Positions 44,543 through 53,562 of a stretch of 64,000 bases of DNA are shown here, piece by piece (the first letter of the stretch is position 1; every line of letters begins with the position of its first letter). Origin of the DNA: Natrinema sp046097095 (GTDB taxonomy: Archaea > Halobacteriota > Halobacteria > Halobacteriales > Natrialbaceae); assembly GCF_046097095.1 (NCBI RefSeq), contig NZ_CP175698.1, positions 3,472,001 to 3,536,000 of the forward strand. The letters run 5' to 3'. The notes below the pieces were generated by a model. That model made no database searches. It was given only the letters and a program-made list of their open reading frames with translations, and had not been told where the DNA came from. The position numbers and the translations under genes are program-made.

Positions 44543-45814
44543 ATGGAAACCCCTCACAGTCGGCGGCGGTTCCTCGCGACCGCGGCCGTTGGTACGGCGG
44601 GGATCGTTGGATCCGCACTTCGATCGGCTGCGGTCGACCCGGAGTCTCGCGGCCGATCGAGCGCGACCGACCGATTGCCGGAGGTAGTCGAACTCGAGTC
44701 GGTGATCGACGGGGTCCAGTTTCCGGTGGCCATCGACTTCGACGCCGGTGCAGAGCGGCGGTACGTCGCCGAGCGCGACGGTCGGGTTCTCGTTCACGAG
44801 TCGAACGGACTCCGGGATGAGCCGCTCCTCGATCTGCGCGAGATCGTACTGACCGGCGGTGAACGCGGACTGCTGGGCATGGCGTTGCACCCCGAATTCG
44901 CCGAGAGCCGCAGACTGTTCGTCCATTTCAGCACGGCGCGTCGTCCCGATACGCCCGTCGATTTCGACCATACAGGCATCCTCGCGGCGTTCGAGGTGGC
45001 CGAGGACGGCTGGCAAGTGATCCGCGACTCCGGCCGCATCGTCCTCGAGATCCCCCAGCCGGCGGAGTTCCACAACGGCGGCGGACTCGCGTTCGGGCCG
45101 GATGGCGCTCTCTACGTCGGCGTCGGCGCGGGCGGTGGTGGCGGCGGCGGTGGTCAAGACGTTACGACGGACTTTCTGGGGAGCGTCCTCCGTCTCGACG
45201 TCGACGAGCGGACGACGGACCTGGCCTACGCCGTTCCCGAGGACAACCCCCTTGTCGGCCGCGAAGGGCTTGACGAGTACTACGCGTGGGGCTTTCGAAA
45301 CCCCTGGCGGCTGTCGTTCGACGGTGACGACTGCTTCGTCGCCGACGTCGGCGAGAGCGACTACGAAGAGGTGAATCTCGTCGAGAAAGGCGGAAACTAC
45401 GGCTGGAACGCGTGGGAAGGACGACACTGCCGTCGGTCTGACGGGTGTTCGGCGGTCCCCGCTGAGCATGGTTGGATCGGCGAACGGTTCCGTGATCCGA
45501 TCATCGAATATCCACATGCGCCGGCCGACGCCGCCGTAAGCGGTGTCTCCGTCATCGGCGGCCACGTCTATCGGGGCACGGCACTGCCAGCCCTCGAGAG
45601 CGCATACGTGTTCGGCGACCTCGCGCCGGCGGGGCGACTGTTCGCCGCCGTCCGCCCTGACGACGGTGGGCGATGGCCGACGACGACCCTCGAAATTGCC
45701 GACGAAGCGCGCCTCGAGAATCTGTTTTCGTTCGGCCGCGACGACGACGGCGAACTGTACGCGCTCGGAGCCGGACCCGACGGAGGCGGTGTCTTTCGCG
45801 TCGCCCCCGCGTGA
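44543..45814 (+). CDS. PQQ-dependent sugar (glucose/sorbosone) dehydrogenase, Tat-exported
   Basis: 423 residues. Twin-arginine signal HSRRRFLATAAVGTAG without a lipobox, so the protein is probably released or cleaved. Six-bladed propeller signatures: GERGLLGMALHPEF, HNGGGLAFGPDGALYVGVG, the conserved WGFRNPWRLSFD, and NYGWNAWEGRH. Soluble quinoprotein dehydrogenases of this group oxidise aldoses using PQQ and calcium. No PQQ biosynthesis genes are visible in this window. A Gly-rich loop (AGGGGGGGGQ) interrupts one blade. Confidence 0.85.
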   Translation: METPHSRRRFLATAAVGTAGIVGSALRSAAVDPESRGRSSATDRLPEVVELESVIDGVQFPVAIDFDAGAERRYVAERDGRVLVHESNGLRDEPLLDLREIVLTGGERGLLGMALHPEFAESRRLFVHFSTARRPDTPVDFDHTGILAAFEVAEDGWQVIRDSGRIVLEIPQPAEFHNGGGLAFGPDGALYVGVGAGGGGGGGGQDVTTDFLGSVLRLDVDERTTDLAYAVPEDNPLVGREGLDEYYAWGFRNPWRLSFDGDDCFVADVGESDYEEVNLVEKGGNYGWNAWEGRHCRRSDGCSAVPAEHGWIGERFRDPIIEYPHAPADAAVSGVSVIGGHVYRGTALPALESAYVFGDLAPAGRLFAAVRPDDGGRWPTTTLEIADEARLENLFSFGRDDDGELYALGAGPDGGGVFRVAPA

Positions 45815-45951
45815 GCGCCGCTCGTCCGCCTTCCGCCGTCGCGCTCTCTGATTCGCTCACGAGACACCGTCGCCGACGGGTGTTGGATCGTGCCGATTCC
45901 GACCGATCCAGCCGTCGATAGACGTTTGCTCCCCGACGCCGAACGACGGTC

Positions 45952-46278
45952 ATGACCGATCCAGGACCGTACGCGCTCGTCGGCCGCCTCGCCGTCGCGG
46001 CCTTCGTGATGATTGCCCCGACGCTGTGTTTTCTGGGGCTGGTTCGGGGCCTCGAGCGCCTGCGCGACGACGACCTCGTCAACGAGTGGGCGCGAAAACG
46101 GGGGTACGACGGCGACCGCGAAATCACGGCCTCAGACGACGTGTACTCTGCGCTCGCGACCGAACTTGGCGTCGAGGCCGACGGCTCGTCGACCGTCCGG
46201 TGTTCGGCCTGTGGAACGGTAAACCGGCCCAGTGTGAGTCACTGTCACGGGTGTCAGTCCCGACTCTCGTCGCCGTAG
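45952..46278 (+). CDS. Small membrane-anchored zinc-ribbon protein
   Basis: 108 residues. One N-terminal membrane helix (about 8-30, AVAAFVMIAPTLCFLGLVRG), a helical charged middle, and a C-terminal zinc ribbon with CSACG and CHGCQ (two CxxC pairs). It is likely anchored with the ribbon in the cytoplasm. Function unknown. It is downstream of, and in the same direction as, the sugar dehydrogenase with a 137-bp gap. Confidence 0.65.
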   Translation: MTDPGPYALVGRLAVAAFVMIAPTLCFLGLVRGLERLRDDDLVNEWARKRGYDGDREITASDDVYSALATELGVEADGSSTVRCSACGTVNRPSVSHCHGCQSRLSSP

Positions 46279-46550
46279 ATTGATCCGGGCGTTGGTCCTC
46301 GACTCGCGGACGCACTCGAAAACAGACGGACGCCGTTGACGTCCGTGCTTCGATCTCGCGCCCTTCTCCGTCTCGACCGGCGACCGACCGATAGATTCGA
46401 ATACGATGCCGTCGTCGGTCGTCTCACGGTCGGGTACACGTCCGTCCGAATTCCCTTCGTGCTCTCCGATCTCGCGCGGCGTCCGAACTCTCGACAGTCC
46501 TTTCCGGCGACCCAAAGAATTTACATCCCCTAATTATATCTAATTACGAG

Positions 46551-47522
46551 ATGGCCGAGAACTTCCCCGACTACATCGACGTCGACTACGAGGACGGCGA
46601 CGGCGAAGACCCCGAAGACTATCCGCACATCCAGGACAAGATCGAAAAGGCGATCGAGGTCACCCGCGAGGGCCTAGAGGAGTACGAGAACCCGGCGGTC
46701 ATGTGGACCGGCGGCAAGGACTCGACGCTCACGCTGTACTTCATCAAAGAGGTCGCCGACCGCTTCGACCTCGAGGTACCGCCCGCGGTGTTCATCGACC
46801 ACTACCAGCACTTCGACGAAATCCACGACTTCGTCGACCACTGGGCCGACGAGTGGGACCTCGAGGTCATCTACGCGCGCAACGAGGACGTCGGCGGCTA
46901 CGCCGAGGAACACGACTTAGAGCCCGGCGACGACATCGACATTTCCGAACTCTCTGAACACAACCAGCACCACGTCCGCGACATCCTCGAGTACGAGGAA
47001 GACGAGTTCCCGTTCCTGCTCGACACCTACGTCGGCAACCACCTGCTGAAGACGGTCGCGCTCAACGACGCGCTCGAGGAGTACGACATCGACGGCGTCA
47101 TCTCCGGCGTCCGCTGGGACGAGCAGGAGGCCCGCGCCGACGAGACGTTCTTCTCGCCGCGTCACGACCCCGACATCTACCCGCCCCACGACCGCATCCA
47201 GCCCATCCTGCAGTTCGACGAGGCCGCCGTCTGGGAGGCCTTCTGGAACTTCGTGGTGCCGGACACCGTCGAGAACTTCCCCGAGGAGGGCTACGTCCCC
47301 GAGAGCGACGACGACCTCCCCGAGGGCGTCGCACAGGACGACATTCCGATCTCGCCGAAGTACTTCGCCGGCTTCCGCTCGCTGGGCAGCGAAGTGAGTA
47401 CCGAAAAGAGCGACGAAGACCCCGCGTGGCTCCAGGACCTCGAGGGGACGACCGAGCGCGCGGGCCGCGCCCAGGACAAGGAGGACCTGATGGAGCGCCT
47501 GCGCGATCTGGGTTACATGTAG
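46551..47522 (+). CDS. PAPS/adenylylsulfate reductase family protein (PP-loop)
   Basis: 323 residues, very acidic. The PP-loop pyrophosphatase motif AVMWTGGKDSTLTLYF identifies the PAPS reductase/adenine nucleotide alpha-hydrolase fold. GVISGVRWDEQEARADE and HDRIQPILQFDEAAVWE are typical of this group. The usual C-terminal catalytic Cys of PAPS reductases is not evident; I see no Cys at all, so it may instead be an adenylating or sulfur-transfer enzyme. No sulfate assimilation genes adjoin it. Leader is short. Confidence 0.8.
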   Translation: MAENFPDYIDVDYEDGDGEDPEDYPHIQDKIEKAIEVTREGLEEYENPAVMWTGGKDSTLTLYFIKEVADRFDLEVPPAVFIDHYQHFDEIHDFVDHWADEWDLEVIYARNEDVGGYAEEHDLEPGDDIDISELSEHNQHHVRDILEYEEDEFPFLLDTYVGNHLLKTVALNDALEEYDIDGVISGVRWDEQEARADETFFSPRHDPDIYPPHDRIQPILQFDEAAVWEAFWNFVVPDTVENFPEEGYVPESDDDLPEGVAQDDIPISPKYFAGFRSLGSEVSTEKSDEDPAWLQDLEGTTERAGRAQDKEDLMERLRDLGYM

Positions 47523-47660
47523 GCCGCCCGTAGACGAGGATCGCTCGATAGCTACCCCGGTTTTCTCGGTTCGACCGACTCGAGAGCCACGGCTCCGTCG
47601 CTCATCGACTATCATCTGACCGTAAGCGCTGTGACCGTTGGTCCTGAACCCGATCCGTCG

Positions 47661-47858
47661 TTACCGGCCCACTGCGCGGTACTCTCCGTGTTTGAGTCCG
47701 AGTCCGAACATGATAAGTGCGAAGACGATCATCGACGGCGCGACCATCATCAACACGGTGTTCGTGCTCATACCCATTGGTGCGGCGATTAGACCGACGA
47801 CACCGATCGCGATAATGGCGACGAACGCAGCGGCCGTCGTGGGAAGGTCGAATTCCAT
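47661..47858 (-). CDS. Small two-helix membrane protein, haloarchaeal
   Basis: 65 residues with two hydrophobic segments (about 8-30 and 36-54: AAFVAIIAIGVVGLIAAPMG and LMMVAPSMIVFALIMFGLGL). I associate it from memory with haloarchaeal DUF7333. The C-terminus is basic (KHGEYRAVGR), suggesting a cytoplasmic end. Function unknown. It precedes the membrane protein at 47941, which lies upstream on the same strand. Confidence 0.65.
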   Translation of the reverse strand: MEFDLPTTAAAFVAIIAIGVVGLIAAPMGMSTNTVLMMVAPSMIVFALIMFGLGLKHGEYRAVGR

Positions 47859-47940
47859 AGCCGACAGTTCGGAGTCGGAGGCCTAATGATATCGGGAATC
47901 GGCAGGCCGTTCCAACGCTGGGGCAAAACTAAAGGGGGAG

Positions 47941-48711
47941 TTACTCCGACGGCCGAACGAGATTCGCCAGCGCGACCATCGTCCCGAGGAACCAGCCCAA
48001 CGGGAACGAGATGCCGAGCCACATCGCGGCGTAGGCCGGCCCCTCGAGGCTGAAGTTGCCCCGGAGGTAGTCGTTGACGCCGCCGACGACGAGTACGTTG
48101 TCGAGGGCCCAGGCCGCAAAGTCGTAGCTGGGATCGAGGACGTACGGGTGGAGCGACGGCGTCATGAGCGCGGCGACGACCGGCGGCAGGAATAGCGCCG
48201 TCATCGCGAAGGGGTAGGCGAAGGTGACCGTCACCGCGCGGCCGCCTTTCTTGGCACACGTCGCGGCGAGTGCGGTCGACACCGTCGCAACGCCGCTGGC
48301 CGCGGCGACCGCGATGACGGCCTTAAGGGGGATGTCGACTTGACTCATGTACGACATCGCGCCCCAGGCGATCGTCAGCAGGCCCCAGCCGAGCAGCGCG
48401 ACGGCCGTGACACCGACGATGCCGAGGCGGGTTCGGGTCGAATCGAGCTTCGCCGCGTAAAAGCGGGTCGCGAGGCCGAGAACGGTCAGCGGATAGAGGA
48501 CGAGCAAGCCGATGAGTCCGAGCGTACTCCAGCCGTGATAGCCGATCTTCTGCGGGAGAGTCTCGGGCTTCCACTTGCCCATGACGGAGTGGCCGCGGCC
48601 GCGTTGCCTGGGGAAGACGATCTCCATCCAAGCACCGTGTAACCGCTGAACGTCGGCCCTGATCGCGCCGACGAACCCACCACTGCCACCTCGTTGTGAG
48701 CGGGTAGACAT
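47941..48711 (-). CDS. Conserved haloarchaeal polytopic membrane protein
   Basis: 256 residues with five to six predicted helices (e.g. WSTLGLIGLLVLYPLTVLGL, AVIAVAAASGVATVSTALAA). A basic N-terminal cytoplasmic segment contains an invariant-looking MGKWKPETLPQKIGYHGW. I do not recognise a functional family; it is typical of haloarchaeal hypothetical membrane proteins. It precedes the 65-residue membrane protein at 47661 on the same strand, with 82 bp between them. Confidence 0.65.
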   Translation of the reverse strand: MSTRSQRGGSGGFVGAIRADVQRLHGAWMEIVFPRQRGRGHSVMGKWKPETLPQKIGYHGWSTLGLIGLLVLYPLTVLGLATRFYAAKLDSTRTRLGIVGVTAVALLGWGLLTIAWGAMSYMSQVDIPLKAVIAVAAASGVATVSTALAATCAKKGGRAVTVTFAYPFAMTALFLPPVVAALMTPSLHPYVLDPSYDFAAWALDNVLVVGGVNDYLRGNFSLEGPAYAAMWLGISFPLGWFLGTMVALANLVRPSE

Positions 48712-48823
48712 ACGCGAGCCAAACGGCCGGTGTACCGTAAACTTTCCTGCTTTTTCTTCGCAACCGACAGGTAGGTAGCCAATCGAAAAACGAGCGTCTC
48801 GATCGCCGAGCGACGGCGAAGTA

Positions 48824-49666
48824 TCAGTTCCAGGGGGCGAAGTCGGGGTCGACTTCGCGGTTCGTTTCGTCGATCGCGTCGATCGCGTTGATGTCCTCCC
48901 GGTCGAGTTCGACGGTCAGCGACTCCCAGTTGTCGCGGATGTGTTCCGCGCCGGTCGCCTTCGGGATCGTCGTGACGCCCGTTTCGCGTGCCCAGGCGAG
49001 GCTGACCTGCGCCTCGGTGACGTCGTGTTTCTCCGCGATCTCCTGAATCTCGGGCTGGTTGAACACCTGCCCGCGGGCCAGCGGCGAGTAGCCGACGACC
49101 TCGATATCGTAGGTGTCGCAGGTTTCGCGGATCTCCTCCTGGGGAAGCATCGGGTGGAGTTCGACCTGATTCGCGAAGATCGGCGCGTCGCAGACGTCGA
49201 CGGCGACCTCGAGGTCCTCGGGGAGGAAGTTGCTGACCCCGACGTTCTCGATCAGCCCCTCGTTGTACAGTTCAGAGAGGGCCGATAGCGTCTCTTCGGG
49301 GTCGTACTCGCCGGACGGCCAGTGGACGTACAGCAGATCGAGGTACTCGACGCCGAGGCGGTCGAGGCTGGCACGGGCCGTCTCGAGGACATCGTCGTGG
49401 GAGAGATTCGAAATCCAGAGCTTGGTCGCGAGGAAGATATCCTCGCGGTCGACGTCCGCCGCCGCGATGCCCTCGCCGACGGCCTCCTCGTTGCCGTAAG
49501 CCTGCGCGGTGTCGATGTGGCGGTAGCCCGTCTCGAGGGCCGTTCGGACGCTCTCGGCGCACTGTTCAGCGTCGTCGTTCTGCCAGGTGCCGAGTCCGAG
49601 CATCGGCATGCCGCCGGCGGTCGGACACGTCCCTGGAGCGATCGCATCAGCGTCTTCAGTTGCCAT
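48824..49666 (-). CDS. Aldo/keto reductase
   Basis: 280 residues. (Beta/alpha)8 family motifs: GYRHIDTAQAYGNEEAVGEG with catalytic Asp-Tyr, LATKLWISNLSHDDV (catalytic Lys), LLYVHWPSGEY (catalytic His), GVSNFLPEDLEVA, and IPKATGAEHIRDNWE for the NADP phosphate. It reduces small aldehydes or ketones, often 2,5-diketogluconate-type or methylglyoxal substrates; the real one is unknown. Monocistronic and convergent to nothing close. Confidence 0.9.
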   Translation of the reverse strand: MATEDADAIAPGTCPTAGGMPMLGLGTWQNDDAEQCAESVRTALETGYRHIDTAQAYGNEEAVGEGIAAADVDREDIFLATKLWISNLSHDDVLETARASLDRLGVEYLDLLYVHWPSGEYDPEETLSALSELYNEGLIENVGVSNFLPEDLEVAVDVCDAPIFANQVELHPMLPQEEIRETCDTYDIEVVGYSPLARGQVFNQPEIQEIAEKHDVTEAQVSLAWARETGVTTIPKATGAEHIRDNWESLTVELDREDINAIDAIDETNREVDPDFAPWN

Positions 49667-49791
49667 GTGCGACCGGAGGGGGAGAGCGTGAAAATGGGTT
49701 TGGGTACCGGTCAGGGGTTCGGGTTACGACACCGAAATCCCGGAATAGACGTTTCGTGGTGGCTGGTAACGCCACTCAACGGGGATGGCCG

Positions 49792-51216
49792 TCACTCGTA
49801 CAGGTGGTCCCAGGGTCGTTCGCGCTCGAGGGCCGCGCTCGCCGCGAGGACGTCGTCATCGTCGAATCGGCGACCGACGAGCTGGAGGCCGACGGGGTGG
49901 CCGCGATCGGTCAGCCCCGCGGGGGCGGAGGCGACGGGATGGCCGGTCCAGTTGAACGGCCAGGTCATCGGCCACTCCCAGGCCTCGGCCCCGAGGTCGG
50001 CGTGGAGTCCCACGTCGGCACGCGAGAGCGTCGGCGTCACGAGCAGATCGTAGTCGGTCAACACGTTCTGGACGGCGTCGTAGACGCCCGTCCTGACGAT
50101 TCCGGAGCGAGCGACGTCCGCGGGGCCGTGCTCGTCGGCGACGTGGAGCATCGCGAGCAGGCTGTCGGAGGCCTCGTCGGATCGCTCACGGAAATCGACC
50201 TCGTGGGCCTCCTCGACGACCGTCGCGCTCTCGAGGACGGAAGTCGTGTACGCCGGCATCGCGGCCTCGCTCAGGTCGGCCATCGAGTAGCCGTGGTCGA
50301 CCGAAATCTCCTCGACCGTCGCGCCGGCTGCGTCGAGCGCGTCGACCGCCTCATCGACGACCGCTTGCACCTCCTCGGCGACCGGAAAAGCGTCGAGATC
50401 GGGACTGTACGCGATCCGGTAGTCGTCGATCGGTCGCTCGAGCGCGCCGCGGTAATCGATCTCGATCGGAACGCTGTTCGGATCGGCGGGATGCGGACCG
50501 TCCATCACCGACAGCATGAGCGCGGCGTCTTCGACGGTGCGGGTCATCGGCCCCTTCGTCGTGTGCTGGAGTTCCCGGCCGAACGCGCTCGGCCGGCCGT
50601 CGTCGGGGACCAGCCCGAACGTCGGCTTGAAGCCGTAGACGCCGCAGGCCGCGGCCGGAATGCGAAGCGAGCCGCCTGCGTCGCTGCCCGTCGCGATGGG
50701 TGTCATACGGGCACCGATGGCCGCCGCCGAGCCGCCGGAGGAGCCGCCCGCGTTCAGGTCGGTGTCGATCGGCGACGCCGTCGCACCGATCACTTCGTTG
50801 TCGGTCGTCCCCTTGTGGCCCAGCGCCGGCGTGTTCGTCTTCCCGATCACGATCGCGCCGGCATCCTCGAGTCGCTCGACGATCGCCGCCGTCCGATCGG
50901 CGACGTGATCCGACAACAGCGCCGAGCCGTACGTGTGGCGGATCCCCTCCTTCTCTGCGCCGAGGTCCTTCAGCGCCAGCGGGACGCCGTGGAGTGGCCC
51001 CACGTCGTCGCCGTCTTCCAGTTTTCTGTCGGCCTCGGCCGCGGCCTCGAGCGCGTGGTCTTCACAGACCGTAACGTAGGCGTTGATCTCGTTGTCGCGC
51101 TCGTCGATCCGCTCGAGGTGGGCCTCGACGGCTTCGGTGGCCGTCGTGTCCCCGGCTCGGATTCGGTCGGCGAGCGTCGCTGCGGAGAGTCGCGTGAGGT
51201 CCGTTTCGCGTGACAT
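49792..51216 (-). CDS. Amidase (amidase signature family)
   Basis: 474 residues. The Ser-cisSer-Lys triad region is clear: PLALKDLG (Lys near 82), then GGSSGGSAAAIGARMTPIAT and SDAGGSLRIPAAACGVYGFK. It resembles GatA but lacks any adjacent gatB or gatC, so it is more likely a stand-alone amidase hydrolysing carboxamides. Length fits. An opposite-strand ORF of similar length (49660-51213) is a codon-bias shadow. Confidence 0.87.
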   Translation of the reverse strand: MSRETDLTRLSAATLADRIRAGDTTATEAVEAHLERIDERDNEINAYVTVCEDHALEAAAEADRKLEDGDDVGPLHGVPLALKDLGAEKEGIRHTYGSALLSDHVADRTAAIVERLEDAGAIVIGKTNTPALGHKGTTDNEVIGATASPIDTDLNAGGSSGGSAAAIGARMTPIATGSDAGGSLRIPAAACGVYGFKPTFGLVPDDGRPSAFGRELQHTTKGPMTRTVEDAALMLSVMDGPHPADPNSVPIEIDYRGALERPIDDYRIAYSPDLDAFPVAEEVQAVVDEAVDALDAAGATVEEISVDHGYSMADLSEAAMPAYTTSVLESATVVEEAHEVDFRERSDEASDSLLAMLHVADEHGPADVARSGIVRTGVYDAVQNVLTDYDLLVTPTLSRADVGLHADLGAEAWEWPMTWPFNWTGHPVASAPAGLTDRGHPVGLQLVGRRFDDDDVLAASAALERERPWDHLYE

Positions 51217-51498
51217 ACCGCTAGGACCACCCGATGTCGTGATATACGTTAGCTTGACTTTCGGGATGACGTGGCGTGAATCGTAGCTCGTCGTCGGTCG
51301 ACGTTCGAGCGCGACATCGAGCGTTCGGCGATAGATCGAAGCGGAACCCGCTTCCAGCAGAGAAGAGCACGGCTTCGTTATGCAACAGTAGGTGTGAAAC
51401 CGAATTAGCGAGCTTGGTAATTATACGTGCGCACTGAACAATCGTCTCTAGTTCAAGAATCGAGTCACCCTTTTACAGATTACTAATGTAGACCACCT

Positions 51499-51656
51499 AT
51501 GGCGCTTGACGATGCCCTTGCCCAATTTAGTAAACTCCTCGAAGGAGACAGGATAACCGGAAAGCAGGCGGGGCTCATAATCCTCGTCTGGATGGGGCCG
51601 TCGCCCTCTTTGGATTAATATCCTATATTATAGTATTCATGCTAATTGGATTTTGA
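51499..51656 (+). pseudogene. Small membrane protein gene with a single-base frameshift
   Basis: From ATG 51499 the frame gives LDDALAQFSKLLEGDRITGK and QAGLIILVWMG, then stops at 51616-51618 after 39 codons. Inserting one base in the G run at 51594-51597 restores AVALFGLISYIIVFMLIGF, ending at TGA 51654-51656. The joined 52-residue product would have one or two membrane helices after a short polar head. It lies in an AT-rich gap. A true short protein of 39 residues or a sequencing error are alternatives. Confidence 0.45.
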
Positions 51657-51731
51657 CCGTTTCTATTTCATGTTTGTCACCTATACCGAGCGCGAACTTC
51701 GCAGCACGCTCTAAAGAAAGCGTATTACCGA

Positions 51732-52475
51732 CTACTGGTACATTCGGAGCGGCTGAGCCTGCGAACTCTCGTCCCGATCGATCGCCTGCATCTGCTGGGC
51801 CAGTTGCTCCCGTTTCGTGCGGATTTCCTCGGCGTGATCGATCAGGTCACCCACGTCCACCTCGAGGTCGGCGAGCGGCCCAATCCCGTCCTCGAGCAGG
51901 ACGCTCGCGGCCTCGGGGTCGGGGAACTGCGGGTCACATTGGACGACGAGCGCGAGCGAGTCGTGGTCCTCGCGGGCGGCGGCATTGATGAGCGCACCGG
52001 TCGGACCGGTGATGATGCCGTCCTCCGGCGGGATCGAAATCTCGCCGGCCTCGAGTCGGTCGCCGCCGTCGCCGGTCGCGACGCCGTAGAGGGTGGGTCG
52101 GTCGTCGTCGCGCTCGGCGGGGAGGCCGCTGAGATAGATCGGCGTGGCTCCCTGAGAGACGATCCAGCCGGTCAGACAGTCGGCGACGCGCTCGACCGCC
52201 GCAGACGCGATCGGCACGTCGCTCTGGAGTGCGAGCAGGCCATGTTCCTCGCTGACGTAGAGGCGGACCGGCGGCCGCGCCGTCCGGTCGCCGCCGCGGT
52301 AGACTCCTACCTTGGCCAGTCCCTCGCAGTGGACGCTGGCGTAGTAGCGCATCTCGAGTTCGTCGACGAGGTGGTCGGTCGCGATCTTCCCGACGAGGCC
52401 CACCCCCGGGAATCCCTCGACGAGCATCGGGTTCTCGAGGTCGACGTCCGGCCCCTGCAGGCGAACTTCTGCCAT
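51732..52475 (-). CDS. PAC2 (proteasome assembly chaperone) family protein
   Basis: 247 residues from ATG 52475. The canonical start of the family is present: ENPMLVEGFPGVGLVGKIA, then TDHLVDELEMRYYAS, GIITGPTGALINAAAREDHD and the C-terminal helix (DHAEEIRTKREQLAQQM). The archaeal members (COG2047) are relatives of eukaryotic proteasome assembly chaperone 2; their archaeal role is not settled. It is divergent from the m5C methyltransferase gene at 52651. Second PAC2 protein in the window. Confidence 0.82.
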   Translation of the reverse strand: MAEVRLQGPDVDLENPMLVEGFPGVGLVGKIATDHLVDELEMRYYASVHCEGLAKVGVYRGGDRTARPPVRLYVSEEHGLLALQSDVPIASAAVERVADCLTGWIVSQGATPIYLSGLPAERDDDRPTLYGVATGDGGDRLEAGEISIPPEDGIITGPTGALINAAAREDHDSLALVVQCDPQFPDPEAASVLLEDGIGPLADLEVDVGDLIDHAEEIRTKREQLAQQMQAIDRDESSQAQPLRMYQ

Positions 52476-52650
52476 GCTTCGAGAGAGGAGCGTGGGACGC
52501 ATAAGCTCGAGGGCAGGTGATAACACGAGTCATACTCGGTTATCTAAATCGCGATTTTACGAATTCGAGACCTGTAGACCGATTTGCGATGAGGATCCCG
52601 TGCCGACCGCTTCGAAACCCACAAACACCGGCCGCCCGAATCCGCGGTCA

Positions 52651-53562
52651 ATGGAGCCACTCGAGCGGTATCGATCGATCATCGGCGACTTCGACGCCTT
52701 TCTCGCGGCCTGCGAGCGGCCGCTTGGCAACGCCGTCCGCGTGAACACGATCAAGGCCTCGGTCGAACGGACGCTCGAGGCCCTCGAGCGGGAGGGTGTC
52801 GGCTACGAGCAGGCCGACTGGAACCCCCGCGTACTCGACCTCGAGACCGACTCGCCGGGGTCGACGTGGACCTCCTTCCACGGCTTCACCCACGGCCAGG
52901 AGGAGGTCTCCGCGGTGCCGCCGGTCGTCCTCGATCCCGAGCCCGACGAGCGGGTCTGGGACTGCTGTGCGGCTCCCGGCGGGAAGGCGACCCAGCTCGC
53001 GGCGCTGATGGACGACCGCGGGACGGTCGTCGCGAACGACAACAACCTCGGGCGCATCTCGGCGCTCCGATTTAACGCCGAGCGCCTCGGCGCGACCAGT
53101 CTCGCCGTGACCAACGCGGACGCGCGCAACTACTCGCTCGGGCGGTTCGACTTCGACGAATTCGACCGCACCCTCGTCGATGCGCCCTGTTCGTGCGAGG
53201 GGACGATCCGGAAGAATCCCGATGCGCTGGACAACTGGTCCGAGGGCCACATCTCCTCGGTCGCGGGCATTCAGAAGGGAATCATCCGGCGAGCGATCCA
53301 GGCCACCCGCGAGGGCGGCACGGTCGTCTACTCGACGTGTACCTTCGCGCCCGAGGAGAACGAGGCCGTCGTCCAGCACGCACTGGACGAGGAGGACTGT
53401 CGCGTCGTCGATTTCGATCTGGGGCTCGAGCACGCCCCTGGACTGACCGCGTGGGACGGCGAAGAGTTCGACTCGAGTCTCGAACGGGCCGCCCGAATCT
53501 ACCCGCACCAGAACGACACCGGCGGCTTCTTCGTCGCGAAACTGGAGGTGACCGCCGAATGA
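52651..53562 (+). CDS. RNA cytosine-C5 methyltransferase (NOP2/Sun family)
   Basis: 303 residues from ATG 52651. SAM site: VWDCCAAPGGKATQLAALMD (motif I). Motif IV is DAPCSCEGTIRKN and motif VI is YSTCTFAPEENE, providing the two catalytic cysteines of m5C RNA methyltransferases. It modifies rRNA or tRNA; the target cannot be told. Its stop overlaps the ATG of the next gene (ATGA, 53559-53562), which encodes a probable RNA-binding partner. Confidence 0.9.
   Translation: MEPLERYRSIIGDFDAFLAACERPLGNAVRVNTIKASVERTLEALEREGVGYEQADWNPRVLDLETDSPGSTWTSFHGFTHGQEEVSAVPPVVLDPEPDERVWDCCAAPGGKATQLAALMDDRGTVVANDNNLGRISALRFNAERLGATSLAVTNADARNYSLGRFDFDEFDRTLVDAPCSCEGTIRKNPDALDNWSEGHISSVAGIQKGIIRRAIQATREGGTVVYSTCTFAPEENEAVVQHALDEEDCRVVDFDLGLEHAPGLTAWDGEEFDSSLERAARIYPHQNDTGGFFVAKLEVTAE

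Noticed and set aside
49660..51213. A 517-codon open frame on the plus strand opposite the amidase
   Set aside because: Antisense shadow of the amidase gene with Arg/Val-rich low-complexity translation.
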